Shown: positions 31,259 to 42,582 of the stretch, piece by piece
Layout: each line of letters opens with the position of its first letter
Numbering within the stretch: the stretch's first letter is position 1
Assembly (NCBI GenBank): GCA_036925085.1
Contig: JAUPFP010000009.1
Span: 1,656,001-1,720,000 of the forward strand
Source of the DNA: Brachycybe producta
Lineage: Eukaryota > Arthropoda > Diplopoda > Playtdesmida > Andrognathidae
Length of the DNA stretch: 64,000 bases
Direction of reading: 5' to 3'
Made by a program: the position numbers and the translations under genes
The notes under the pieces: model-generated
Database searches by the model: none
What the model was told of the DNA's origin: nothing
The model's input: only the letters and a program-made list of their open reading frames with translations

Positions 31259-32884
31259 GCCTAGTACACACTTGGATACAAAGTGGCGCGACACTAGTAG
31301 CTGCCAATGCCTAAAAACTTTCGAGACACTCGCTAGACTAACTTTTACTAATCTTTAAAAACGTGGGCCACACTTTCGTTCTGAAGCCGACACAAAGCTT
31401 TTGCGAGCCACACGAGATTAATCTTGCAAGCTTCACGTTCTCCCCATCAAAAGCCTTGTCCACACTTGGATACAAAGCTGTTCAAAGTCTCGAGACTGTT
31501 GCGAGACAATGCTCCGAAGTCTCGAGACTGTTGCGAGACAATAATCCGAAGTCTCGAGACTGTTGCCAGATAACGCTCCAAAGTCTCGAGACTGTTGCCC
31601 GACAACGCTCCAAAGTCTCGAGACTGTTGCCAGATAACGCTCCAAAGTCTCGAGACTGTTGCCCGACAACGCTCCAAAGTCTCGAGACTGTTGCCCGACA
31701 ACGCTCCAAAGTCTCGAGACTGTTGCCCGACAACGCTCCAAAGTCTCGAGACTGTTGCCCGACAACGCTCCAAAGTCTCGAGACTGTTGCGAGACATTGT
31801 TACGAAGCCTCGAGACTGTTGCGAGACATTGTTACGAAGCCTCGAGACTGTTGCGAGACATTGTTACGAAGCCTCGAGACTGTTGCGAGACATTGTTACG
31901 AAGCCTCGAGACTGTTGCGAGACATTGTTACGAAGCCTCGAGACTGTTGCCAGACAACGCTCCAAAGTCTCGAGACTGTTGCCAGACAACGCTCCAAAGT
32001 CTCGAGACTGTTGCGAGACAACGCTCCAAAGTCTCGAGACTGTTGCGAGACAACGCTCCGAAGTCTCGAGACTGTTGCCCGACAACGCTCCGAAGTCTCG
32101 AGACTGCTGCCCGACAACGCTCCGAAGTCTCGAGACTGCTGCCCGACAACGCTCCGAAGTCTCGAGACTGCTGCCAGACAACGCTCCGAAGTCTCGAGAC
32201 TGCTGCCAGACAACGCTCCGAAGTCTCGAGACTGCTGCCAGACAACGCTCCGAAGTCTCGAGACTGCTGCCAGACAACGTTCCGAAGTCTGGAAACTGCT
32301 GCCAGACAACGTTCCGAAGTCTCGAAACTGTTGCCAGACAACGTTCCGAAGTCTCGAAACTGTTGCCAGACAACGTTCCGAAGTCTCGAAACTGTTGCCA
32401 GACAACGTTCCGAAGTCTCGAAACTGTTGCCAGACAACGTTCCGAAGTCTCGAAACTGTTGCCAGACAACGTTCCGAAGTCTCGAAACTGTTGCCAGACA
32501 ACGTTCCGAAGTCTCGAAACTGTCGCGCGACAATGTTTCGAAGTCTTGCGACTGTTGCGAGACAATGATCTGAATTCTCCAGACTCTTGCGAGAAATAAT
32601 TCCCGTGTCTTTTCACATTTTTGTATTTTGATACAATGCTGTGCAATATTTCGTAGTGTCTAATTGCTGAAACAAAGAACTACCAGTCAGTTTATGTACT
32701 CCCCAAAAAATGAATACGTGGACCAATCAGAAAACACAATATGACAAGACGATTTGCAGACAGTGGTCTTGTCCAAAGGAATAATTGCATAGATACTATC
32801 TAAATACAAAGTCTCACAACTTTATCTTGACCGTCGCAATACATCAGTAAGCGACTTTATAATATATCCAAGTGTATACTAGGC
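31259..32884. mobile_element. TTAA-type element carrying a 32-bp minisatellite
   Basis: The left end GCCTAGTACACACTTGGATA and the right end TATCCAAGTGTATACTAGGC are inverted repeats. TTAA follows the right end (32885-32888) and AAAA precedes the left. A second, similar left end (GCCTTGTCCACACTTGGATAC) lies at 31453. The interior is mostly the tandem array at 31484-32600. Confidence 0.65.
31484..32600 (+). repeat. 32-bp minisatellite, about 34 units
   Basis: The unit is built from AAGTCTCGAGACTGTTGC, then CAGACAACGCTCCG-type sequence. Each early unit holds the 10-bp palindrome GTCTCGAGAC. Variants cluster in blocks: GACATTGTTACGAAGCCTCG units at about 31790-31945, CGACAACGCTCCGAAG units next, and GTCTCGAAAC units (palindrome lost) from about 32310. 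The unit contains no stop codon in any frame of either strand, so six overlapping long frames arise. I treat them as a by-product, not genes. Confidence 0.95.
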
Positions 32885-32888
32885 TTAA

Positions 32889-33597
32889 CACTTGTCAGAG
32901 CTTACGCTCGTATATCTCCGCTTTGCGAGCCACACATTGCTTTTTATAAGCCACACATTGTTCTCGTGAGCCACACAATTGTTCTTGTGAGCAACGCAAA
33001 GTGACCAATCATAAAATTCTCAAGAGGGCAAGGACAATGCTGATGGCGTGGATGTCTCCCCCCCCCAACCCCGTCTCCCCGCACAAACTGACTTATAAAT
33101 TATAATCAAGCTTTTGTGTTAAGAGAAATACAAAGACAACTTTCTTTTAAGAGAGAGATCTATTTTCATTTTCTATAAAATAGGAAGGAAGTTTTTAAAA
33201 ACTTTTTTTCTTCAATAGTTTTGTCCTGTCCCATTCTCTTTTTTCGTAGTTTACTGAATTGTCCATCATCATCCAGGGTTTCGACCATCAGAAAAGAAAA
33301 ACCTACAATTTGAGTCTTAAAAATAAGTCACGCAAAGTTTAACCTGAGGCTGAGATTTGAAGAACATTTGAGCACAGTGTCCTCTCTTTCTCTCTCCTCT
33401 AATAACAAAAAAAAAAGCTAAAAGTGGAAACAACATTAACATTGTTCCTAATCTTTTTTATGCCCTCCGTCCTTTAATAAAGAAAAAGAGTAAAAATCTA
33501 TATAATGAGCTACCCTAATACTGTAATACAAGGTGGCCTTGTCTGTATTGTTTAGACCCCCCCCCCCCCCAAAAAAAAAAAACCTTTCCTAAATTAA
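32889..33597. other. Noncoding intron sequence
   Basis: 32930-33000 has four degenerate GAGCCACACA(T/A)TG repeats. 33058-33068 and 33557-33570 are C-runs. No exon is visible. Confidence 0.4.
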
Positions 33598-34279
33598 GCC
33601 GCTATTACACTAGCAACTTTTAATGCAATAAAATGTGCAATGTGACATGCAACTTCCTTGTTTATAGTGTGATATGTGACATGCAACCTGATAAAACTTT
33701 TTTTTAACTAGTGTCAAACTCAAGTCTCATTGAGTTGCACATGTTCAACTTTGAGAGACTTTTCAAGTGAACTTTCTGACAAACAACCAAGCAGGCTGTT
33801 TGCTGGAAATGACATCAGAACTTTGAATGAAATTCCGGTTTATGAACTTCCTGTTAGGGGCTAATCATAATGGATTTCCTGAAATGGCGTTCATGAAACC
33901 GGAATTTCATTCAAAGTTCTGATGTCATTTCCAGCAAACAGCCTGCTTGGTTGTTTGTCAGAAAGTTCACTTGAAAGGTCTCTCAAAGTTGAACATGTGC
34001 AACTCAATGAGACTTGAGTTTGACACTAGTTAAAAGAAAAGTTTTATCAGGTTGCATGTCACATATCACACTATAAACAAGGAAGTTGAATGTAAATAAA
34101 ATGTCTGCCTGTTGTCTGGACGCCATTTTATTTTTCGAAGTGGTTTTAAAAAAATTATTGGCAACTATAGGTTGCATAGTGTGATACATAGAAGTTTATT
34201 ACAAAGTTCTAGTTGCAAGTCACATCACAGGTTGAATTGCAAGTTGAATTGCATTTGAGGTTGCTAGTGTAATACCGGC
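33598..34279. mobile_element. TTAA-flanked foldback family F3, copy 1
   Basis: TTAA at 33594-33597 and 34280-34283. Ends GCCGCTATTACACTAGCAAC and GTTGCTAGTGTAATACCGGC. Long inner arms pair (AAACAGCCTGCTTGGTTGTTTGTC on the right with its complement on the left, around 33780 and 33940). A second copy begins at 63413. No coding sequence. Confidence 0.85.
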
Positions 34280-34478
34280 TTAACAGTAAGGGGGGAACAA
34301 ATTCGAGCAGGTAATGTTCACAGCTGATGATGAATCTGATGGAGCACAAACAACACCAAACAGAAGAGGTATTATTAAATGCCATCAACAAAAAAAACAA
34401 CAACGCTGACTCATTATTAAACCTCAGGCTAAAGTCAATAACTTTTAACATAAAACATTTTTATAAGTTTTATTTCAA

Positions 34479-35138
34479 GAGGCTACACATCGCAAAATTA
34501 CTTCGAAAAATCTCCACAAAGAGCGCAAGCATCGTTTTTTTTTTATTGAGCCCATAGACCGAATGTTAACGAAAAAAACGTTCATTTTTAAAATTATTCA
34601 CATTTAAAGTTGTCCAATATTAAGTTTTCAAAGTGCAATGTGCACCTTAAATATATGCTGATCGAGTGACAGAATGACAAAAAATTGGTAAGTGCGGTTC
34701 TATTTTTTAAAAAATATTTCAAAATCGCGAATTTCTAACTCTTATGTTAAACTCCATTGAGTACAAAAAAGTACAACCATTAACATTTTCATAAAAATAC
34801 CTACAAATTATTTTAAAAAAAAAACAAAAAAATCTATAAAGAAACATAAGAGTTAAAAATTGGCCCTTTTTGAATTTTTTTTTTAAATTGAAGCACACTT
34901 TGCAATTTTTTGACGATGATCACTAGATAAACATATTTAAATTGCACGTTGTAACACTGAACCATTAAAATTGAACAACTTTAAAAATATGAAAAATAAA
35001 CATACTGCTGCCACTGTGTATTTTTTTAAAAAAATTAACATTTTTTTCTTTAACATCGACGGTCTATGGGGCTCAATAGAAAAACGATGCTAACGCTCTT
35101 TGCGGAGATTTTTCGAAGTCATTTTGCGATATAGCCTC
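34479..35138. mobile_element. Foldback family F1, copy 4
   Basis: Starts GAGGCTACACATCGC and ends GATATAGCCTC, followed by TTAA (35139-35142). The centre is shortened and more diverged than in the other copies. Confidence 0.8.
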
Positions 35139-35142
35139 TTAA

Positions 35143-35568
35143 ATATACATTTTCATTTTACGAATGTCATCTAAAGGATTGTCTCCCATTGTGATAATTT
35201 GCCTTGCATTCTGGGAATATTCACAGAGCATCGTGAAATGATAGGTCGGGTCAACTGATAAATGCCCGGAAGTATGAGGATGGCCAAAAATCATTTCCCG
35301 CCTCTCCTAAGTTAAGTTTCTATATTTATGAGAAGATAATTTTGCTGTCAAACTTAATGCAGCAATGAAAAATGATTTTTTTCTTCTTCCCCAAATTTAT
35401 CAAATATCAATTCACCTCAATCAGTCATATTCATCTATTGTTCTAGTTTCTAAAGCGCTTTAAAAGTGTTTTTTTTTTCTTCTTTAATGTTGCCTTTTTT
35501 TTTTTAAAAAAAGTTCACATCCATTATGTAAATTTGTCTCTGAACTGTGTTAGCAAATTTACTTGTAA
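35143..35568. other. AT-rich intron sequence
   Basis: Nothing recognisable. Confidence 0.35.
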
Positions 35569-36078
35569 GGCGCATTCACACTAGGCTGGTTGTAGCCCTC
35601 TAGCAGTATAGTGATTATAACAGCGGCTGATGAAGGTGAACACTGAACATGTCCAACTCTAGCAGCTACCAGCTGGTCATGTGACTCCCTTCCTGCTGCT
35701 ACCAGCTAGTCTGAACCCTTTGTCGACAGTAGTGGCAACAGGCATATAAAAATAGGGAATAACTTAAGTTGGCTCCGCCCTTTTTATGACGACCAGCAAC
35801 TTCTAATTGGTTTGTTGTGTGGTTCGACGTTGAAAAGGGCGGAGCATGTGACGTCAGACTACATAACCAACCAATTAGAAGTTGCATTTGCGTTCTTCCC
35901 CATTTCTAAATGCCTGTGTAGGCTTGGTTGTTGTTAGATTTTGTGTTTTTGCAACACGGTGATTGGATGATTTGCGCTGCTAATGCCAACAGTGACTGGG
36001 CAAGTGTGAACCCAAAGCAGCCGCTGCTTGCTGTTGTTGCTATTAGCAAGCAGCAACCAGCCTAGTGTGAATGCGCCT
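35569..36078. mobile_element. TTAA-type element with CACACTAGGCTGG ends
   Basis: Ends GGCGCATTCACACTAGGCTGG and CCAGCCTAGTGTGAATGCGCC. TTAA at 36079-36082 on the right; GTAA on the left. It is interrupted by a palindromic family F2 copy (35739-35916). CTGCTGGTAGCAGC-type repeats fill the rest. Confidence 0.7.
35739..35916. mobile_element. Palindromic family F2 copy
   Basis: CAGGCATATAAAAATAGGG to CATTTCTAAATGCCTG, with GGCTCCGCCC, TGACGTCA and CCAATTAG. Nested in the element at 35569-36078. Confidence 0.75.
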
Positions 36079-36082
36079 TTAA

Positions 36083-36492
36083 GAATTTTTTTAAGATGCA
36101 ACTGAAAAAGATCTAACATCGATTCATATTAAGTGCAGAAATGCAAGTCACCAACTTTTTTTTTTCTCCATAAGGAAAATCCAAAGTTAAACTAATTTAA
36201 GAGATTTGAAAATTTCTGTGCTAACGGTATTTTTATGTTTTCTTCTAAAGCCCCCCTTTCACACCTACAATTATCTCTTAAATACATTTATAAATGAATT
36301 TAAAAATGCGAGAATGCATGTGAACAACGACGTGAATGTTAAATTATTTGTTCAAGATTGCATTAATGTCGAAAATGTTCTATTTCTTCTTAAATGATCA
36401 AGTCTACTAGAGCGCTTTCTCAGGATTACCATCATTCTCATGTAATTTACAAAGCTATATATACGATGCGCTCTGCAACATATTTAGCACAA
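36083..36492. other. AT-rich intron sequence
   Basis: A short frame at 36206-36397 has no recognisable domain and no splice context. Nothing else is seen. Confidence 0.35.
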
Positions 36493-36690
36493 ATGCAATC
36501 AAAAACGGGACGAACAGAAGATGGCTCCGCCCTGTTTATGACGAACAACAACTTCTAATTGGTTGGTTATGTAGTCAGACGTCACATTCTCCGCCCTTTT
36601 CAACGTCGAACCACACAACAAACCAATTAGAAGTTGAAGGTCGTCATAAAAAGGGTGGAGCCAACTTCTGTTCATCCCGTTTTCTAATTG
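36493..36690. mobile_element. Palindromic family F2 copy
   Basis: GCAATCAAAAACGGGACG to CATCCCGTTTTCTAATTG. It keeps the GGCTCCGCCC and CCAATTAG arms, and GACGTCAC. It is directly followed by 60 bp of the F1 right end (36691-36750, then TTAA). Confidence 0.75.
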
Positions 36691-36750
36691 AAAAGCGATG
36701 CAAGCGCTCTTTGTGGAGATCTTTCGAAGTAATTTTGTGATGTAGCCTCT
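36691..36750. mobile_element. Fragment of foldback family F1, right end
   Basis: AAAAGCGATGCAAGCGCTCT through GTGATGTAGCCTC, followed by TTAA. Only the last 60 bp of the right arm remain. Confidence 0.7.
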
Positions 36751-36754
36751 TTAA

Positions 36755-38389
36755 ATTTTTTTTTTTAATTTCTTTTACGAATTTGTTCAGTTTTATCATC
36801 CTTGTCAGCGTCAAAAATTATTTTTCCTTTCAGAAAAGTTATCAAACGCCTTTAAAAAAACCTTGAAACCATGCCATTGATACCGTTATTATTACATTAA
36901 AAAAGTTGCAACCATGTTAATAATATAGATCTTTGTCACATTGTGAGATAAGAACTTGAAAAGTACTGGAAATTGAATTTGCATCCGTCTTTGTCAGAAA
37001 CACTCTTAAATTTATTTATCTGGATGTATATCATTTTTTTTGGAGGGGGGGGGGGCGGCATCCATATATTTTTCACCTCCCATTCCTTCAGTCTATAAAC
37101 AGCTTCATAATGCAAGACAAGTTGCACTCAAAACTTGTTTACACGGATACAAGATACAGAATCAAGAAGCATTTTTTTTAACAAAAAAAAACACACACAA
37201 ATACCAGCTTTGTACATACAGCACATTTTTAAAAACACTAAACTACAAGAGATAACCCTAAAGCTGGAACTTCATACCTGCTACCTCGAGCCAGTGGAGC
37301 AACAACGAGGAGGACGGGGGAAAGTTAATCTCCGGGCGCCAACAAACAGGGGCGCCAAACGTTTAGAAATTAAAATTTAAAAAAAAATTTTGAAAGTCGA
37401 CTTTTTTGCGACTATTTTCCTAATTGCACATTTATTTAATTAAGTAGTTTTCATGTATTGTACAAATTACTCACACTAGTAAACCAGTCGTGCAATTTGC
37501 AAAATTTACAAAAAGTTGTAAGCTGTTCTGTAAAGCAATACCTAACTAAAGCAAATACTGTATAGTAGTTTTTGATTTTAAGCTAACACTTGCAAGCCTA
37601 AAAATTCACATTTATTCACACTATACAAGCTAGTGTGAGTAGCCTGTAGGGAGGTAAGGAGCGTTCACAGTAATGTAGTCTCTGGGCACAAAATTCCTAG
37701 TTGCGGCACTGCCTCGAGCATAGCGTCTGCAACTAGCAACTTGAAGTAGCAAGTCGCTGGCACACACTACATATGTGCTGCACCTACAAACGTTTTGGGC
37801 GTGTCTTCACGGTGTGCGATGTCATAAACAATGGCGTTGAAGACGCCATATCCAACAAAATCTGGTCTTTGATTGGTTGTTGGGTAGCGACTTGAAACGT
37901 TTGCGACCTGAAGCTTCTGTTTGAACACAAGCTTGGCGACAGAGTAGCAAGCTGCGACGCTTTGACAAGTCGCTAATATTTGCATTTATATGGCATGAAG
38001 ACGCGCATGTGCGCTGACGCTCGCTAGAGGTAGGTCGCTCGACGTCGCGTGAATGAAGCAAACAGTTTGCAACAACTGCAGTTTGCAACAATTGCAGTTC
38101 GCAACACATGAGGCTGCTAGCAAATGAGGCCACAGATTCCTCAAATGACTGTTGCTTGCATTGCAGCCTCTGGCCAAAAGCCAACACTTTCAGGCAGCAA
38201 ACTGTTAACTACAAAACAATCTACAGCATGCGCAAAGATGACAAACTTAATACTGAGGCTCGGATTTGTATGCAATATCAAACAAATGTTTCTCAATCTG
38301 TGGCACAAGGGCCAATTGTGAAGTAACAATTCCGTTTAGATCATCCAACAATTATTAATTTTTTTTCATCTTGAAAAAAAGGCTTTTTT
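36755..38389. other. Noncoding stretch, unidentified repeat at 37.6-38.3 kb
   Basis: 36755-37600 is AT-rich. 37620-38330 is richer in GC with repeated GCAACTTG/CAAGTCGC/TTTGCAACAA(C/T)TGCAGT motifs in both orientations, suggesting a decayed palindromic element. Short frames on both strands have no recognisable domain. Confidence 0.4.
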
Positions 38390-38793
38390 CGTTTTTCGAA
38401 TCGTTCGAAATCCTAACCTAAAAAAAAAACTTAAGACTTTGGTTAAATTAGTTTTAACTCCATTGACGTCCAATAGAAGCGTTCACTAACAAATAAAACC
38501 AGCAATTGTTGCAATTTCGGTGTTGTACCCGGATCACCAATATCATCACCTTGTGGCCACCCTGAATGCCGCCACACTTGTTTTTTTATAATTAATATAT
38601 TAATATTTAATATTATTTCATTTATTTGTATCTTCTTAATGAATTATGTAATAATATTCTTACATGAAGGATTCGAAATTTAGGAGATTCGAGAATCTAT
38701 TAGGATTCGGATTCGAGAACCTTTTAGGATTCGGATTCGAGAACCTTTTAGGATTCGGATTCGAGAAAATTTAGGATTCGTCCCACCTCTAAT
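38390..38793 (+). mobile_element. hAT-like GAATCC-family element, copy 2
   Basis: TTTTTCGAATCGTTCGAAATCC at the left, GACGTCCAATAGAAGCGTTC and ATCATCACCTTGTGG inside, and GGATTCGTCCCACCTCTA at the right. The right part has three tandem GGATTCGGATTCGAGAACCT-type units. Confidence 0.6.
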
Positions 38794-39298
38794 ATTTTTC
38801 AATCATAAAAAAAACTTAAATCTTCTATCATTCTAGGTTTTGAAAACAATTTGATTTTTTTTTTCTTTCGTAACGTTGTTTCTAAAACAGTTCGCTTCAC
38901 GTTTTCTGCATTTCAGCCACCTAAACAGATTTTATCTAACACAACAACAGTATACATGTAGATAAATAAGCCTTAGGGTCTGAACCATGTCTAAAAGGCA
39001 ACAACTGAAAGCATCAATCATATTTTCAAATAAAAAATAATGATTCACTTGTTGCAACTTTGACTGATACTGGCAGTGTGGAAGCCAATCTGTAACATGG
39101 AATTACTTCAATGTTTTATCATCATCATGTCTTCCTAATAAGGAAGACATTTTGAGTTACTAGTGGCAACAACAACAACAAAAAAACATCAACAAAATCG
39201 AGAACACACACTTGCAACCTTATTAATTAACAAATTAAAATGTTAAAAGAGGCCACAAACGAGTATAAAAAATATTATGATCCAATGACCAAAATACA
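38794..39298. other. Noncoding intron sequence
   Basis: AT-rich. Nothing recognisable. Confidence 0.35.
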
Positions 39299-39672
39299 CA
39301 GGCAATTAGAAATCGGGACGAACAGAAGTTGGCTCCGCCCTTTTTATGACGACCGGCAACTCCTAATTGGTTGGTTATGTAGTCTGACGTCACATGCTCC
39401 ACCCTTTTCACGGTCGAACCACACAACAAACCAATTAGAAGTTGCCGGTCGTCATAAAAAGGGCGGAACCAGGCAATTAGAAATCGGGACAAACAGAAGT
39501 TGGCTCCGTCCTTTTTATGAGGACAGGCAACTTCTAATTGGTTTGTTGTGTGGTTCGATCTTGAAAAGGATGGAGCTTGTGACGTCAGACTACATAACCA
39601 ACCAATTAGAAGTTGCCGGTCGTCCTAAAAGCGCGGAGCCAACGTCTGTGTGTCCCGATTTCTAACTGCCTG
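39299..39672. repeat. Two fused palindromic family F2 copies
   Basis: First copy 39299-39472 (CAGGCAATTAGAAATCGGG onward), second 39473-39672 ending TTCTAACTGCCTG. The first lacks its terminal arm, so the two share a junction inside GGGCGGAACCAGGCAATTAG. Confidence 0.75.
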
Positions 39673-40259
39673 TCTTCTGGAGTACTTACTTGATTCTACA
39701 CACACACACACACACACTTTGACATAAAACAAGACCAAAAAAACAGCCCTCCCCCCTATCTTTAGCTTGTTTCTCTTCCAATCTCTTGTCATTGTAGTTG
39801 TTACTTGTCACTTTTGTCTTGTCACAATTTAAAAATACAATTTTATCAGTTTTAAAACTGAATAACAAAACAAAAATCAACTAAAAACTTTCAAGTCAAG
39901 TCAGATTATAGTTGAACAAAAGACGTCTGGTAGATAAGAAACCTTTCTTTTCATAGATTTTCTTAAGTCTTTCTCTAAAGAGGAGACCCTCTCTTCTCCA
40001 AAAATAATTGCACCTTTTGTGTATATTGATAATTACCCAGGGCTAAAAAACAAGAGGAGCTTCTCATTTATACTTAAAACACTTAGGCAAAGTTCTCTGA
40101 CCTAAAAAGTCTAAAACTACACAAAATGAAATTTATCCACCAAAAAAAAATACAAGACTCGGTACTACGGTAGCCAGCCACAGTTGGGTTTTCAACTGCC
40201 TCCAGACTCAAATTCAAGAAGGAAACGTTAACCTTGTCACACACACACACACACTACAA
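39673..40259. other. Noncoding sequence with (AC)n tracts
   Basis: (AC)n at 39698-39717 and 40238-40253. The rest is AT-rich with nothing recognisable. Confidence 0.4.
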
Positions 40260-41165
40260 CAGGATCGGAAAGGAACGAATCGGAATATTTTGATAACAAA
40301 CATTTCAATGGGAGCCCCACACCCTAGCTTCGATCGGATCGGAAACGCCACGGAACGAATCGGAATATTTGATAACAAGCATTTCAATGGAGTTCCCCGG
40401 GACACTAGCTTGGATCGGATCAGAAACGCCACGTCGGATCGGATGCGGCAAGCTCCACCGAAGTGCTTGTTATCGAAATATTCCGATTCGTTCCGTTCTG
40501 ATCCCGATGTAGTGTGCGAGACAAGCTTTACGAACGGATACGAGTTTTGTCCGCACATTAGGTCCGAACTGGCGATCGGAAATCGTATCTAAAATTGAAT
40601 GATGCAAATAGTGAGGAAGGTTTGCACGCTGAGCCAGCGCATGCACATAGTTTCGCATTCTCTGGCAAACCGACTCGTTAAAGTCCAATCCGATCCAACG
40701 TGGCTTTTCCGATCTGAACCAAGATAGTGTGCGGGGCTCCATTGAAATGCTTTTTATCAAAAAATTCCGACTCGTTCCATTCCGATACGACGTGGCGTTT
40801 CCGATGCGATCCAAGCTAGGGTGCAGGGCTCTGTTGAAGTTGAAATACTTGTTATCAAAATATCCCGATTCCTTCTGTTCCGATCCAACATGGCATTTCT
40901 AATCCGATCCAAACTAGGGTGCGGGGCTTCACTGAAATGCTTGTTATCAAAATATTCCGATTCATTCCATTCCCATCCGATTTTAGGAGAAGTTCAATTT
41001 GACGATGATGTATGGGTCTCGTCTCAGTGACAACCACTTGTGATTGGGAATTGTGCCCCTGCCACATGGCTCTCCAGCTGATTGAACCGAATAAGCTAGG
41101 GTGCGGGGACGACACTGAAATACTTGTTACCAAAATATTCCGATCCGATGTAGTGTGCGGTAAGC
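40260..41165. repeat. Cluster of GATCGGA repeats in both orientations
   Basis: About nine related units with CGAATCGGAATATTTTGATAACAA, CATTTCAATGG, CCCCACACCCTAGCTT and GATCGGATCGGAAACGCCA motifs. Units before about 40450 run in one orientation and those after run mostly in the other, so the whole is roughly palindromic. A further related piece lies at 59205-59470. A LINE 3' tail (CTGCCACATGGCT) is embedded at about 41040-41090. Open frames within are by-products. Confidence 0.65.
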
Positions 41166-41336
41166 TTTAGCATTTTTAACTTCAACTTGAAACTTCCGAA
41201 CAACACGCTTAAATGCCACCTACATGATGCACACCAGTCGTACTGTTGACGGTATTTTCGAAAATAGCCAGTGTTACTGTGGTACACTCAACAGAGTCAA
41301 CACATAGAGTCTAGATACATGTAGGATTAGGGTACG

Positions 41337-41664
41337 GGCTAAACGTCTGTATGACAATACTGACTAATCACTATAGTAATGAGTATCATCATAGAAAGTG
41401 GGGCAATTAAAGCATTTTTATGCCGATACAGAGTGGACTCTGTATCGGCCTGAAAATCCTTTAATTTGCGTGCTTTTTATGGTGAAAACATTTGTATGCT
41501 ATACATATGAATAGCCATAAAAATGATAGAAAACGAAAAAAATTTATACCGATACAGAGTCGACTCTGTATCGGCCTGAAAATACTTCAATTGCCGCACT
41601 TTTCTATGATGATACTGATTAGTCAGTATCACCATACAGACGTTTTAATTAGCCTGTCCCATAG
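41337..41664. mobile_element. Foldback element with 35-bp inverted ends
   Basis: The left end GGCTAAACGTCTGTATGACA, continuing ATACTGACTAATCA, matches the complement of the right end TGATTAGTCAGTATCACCAT, continuing ACAGACGTTTTAATTAGCC. Both arms contain GATACAGAGT(G/C)GACTCTGTATC, a self-complementary 22-mer. No coding sequence. Confidence 0.75.
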
Positions 41665-42139
41665 ACCTTCAAAACAAACTGCAAGAAAACTGATTCATTC
41701 AGTACGAACATACTGAAGGACAAAAACGTTTTTTTTTGTAAAATTTGGACGCAAAACGACAAGCGAACGTTTTTTTTTTGAAGTTCTTTGATGGCAATAT
41801 CTTAAAAAATAAACAATATATAGTTCAGTTTGAAAAATGACCCGTTTTTTATGTTTTTCCACTGACATTTCATGAAAAACTATTTTCACCTAAATTTCAA
41901 ACTGTCATAATAAGTTTATTTTGAAAGATATCTATCACGAAAAAAAAACATTTAGCATTATCACCAATTATTCCAGTTTCTAAAACACTCAAGAATTTTT
42001 TTTCGTAATGTATCCTCTGAAAAATGTTCGGCTTAAAAATATACATTTTCTCAAAATCGCGTTGTGGATGGAAGAGATTTCCAGTAACCACGGACGCGCG
42101 CCATCAACAATTTCGTCCAATTTTGTCCAATGTTTGGAC
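41665..42139. other. AT-rich intron sequence
   Basis: Nothing recognisable. Confidence 0.35.
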
Positions 42140-42510
42140 AAAAAACGAATCCTACATTTTCTCAAATCCGAATCCTAAAAGGTTTTCGAATCTCCCGAAT
42201 CCTTCATACAAGAATTCTATATTATTCAATAAGAAGATACAAATAAATTAAATATTAAATATTGGTGATCCGGATACCACTGAATTTGCAACAAACGCCG
42301 GTTTTTTTGTTAGTGAACCGCTTCTATTGGACGTCAATGGAGTTTAAAACTACTTTTACCAAAGTTTTTAACAGTTTTTTTAAGGTTAAAATTCAAAAAA
42401 TTTGAAAGACGAAAAAAAAAAAAAAAAAAAAAGCGTAAAGATTCGAGTTTTCGAATCTCGAATATTTTTCCAAGATTCGCGCGGGATTCGAATGTCCCGA
42501 CATCCCTACT
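42140..42510 (-). mobile_element. hAT-like GAATCC-family element, copy 3
   Basis: In reverse complement it holds the family core (GACGTCCAATAGAAGCGGTTC) and ends GGGATTCGAATGTCCCGACA. It has a poly(A) run at 42413-42431. Confidence 0.55.
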
Positions 42511-42582
42511 AAATATCTATACAGCCAGCCACCTCTTAAAACAACATTCCTTTCTTTAACTAACAGACTAATTGAGACTTGC

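Noticed and set aside
31363..32646. Six long overlapping ORFs, up to 401 codons, with repeated SLETVARQ-type motifs
   Set aside because: They arise because the 32-bp repeat unit has no stop codon in any frame. There are no splice sites, no known domain and no reason to prefer a strand.
40214..41133. Several 60-114 codon ORFs with RIGNATxRIG-type repeats
   Set aside because: They are translations of the GATCGGA repeat cluster in both orientations.
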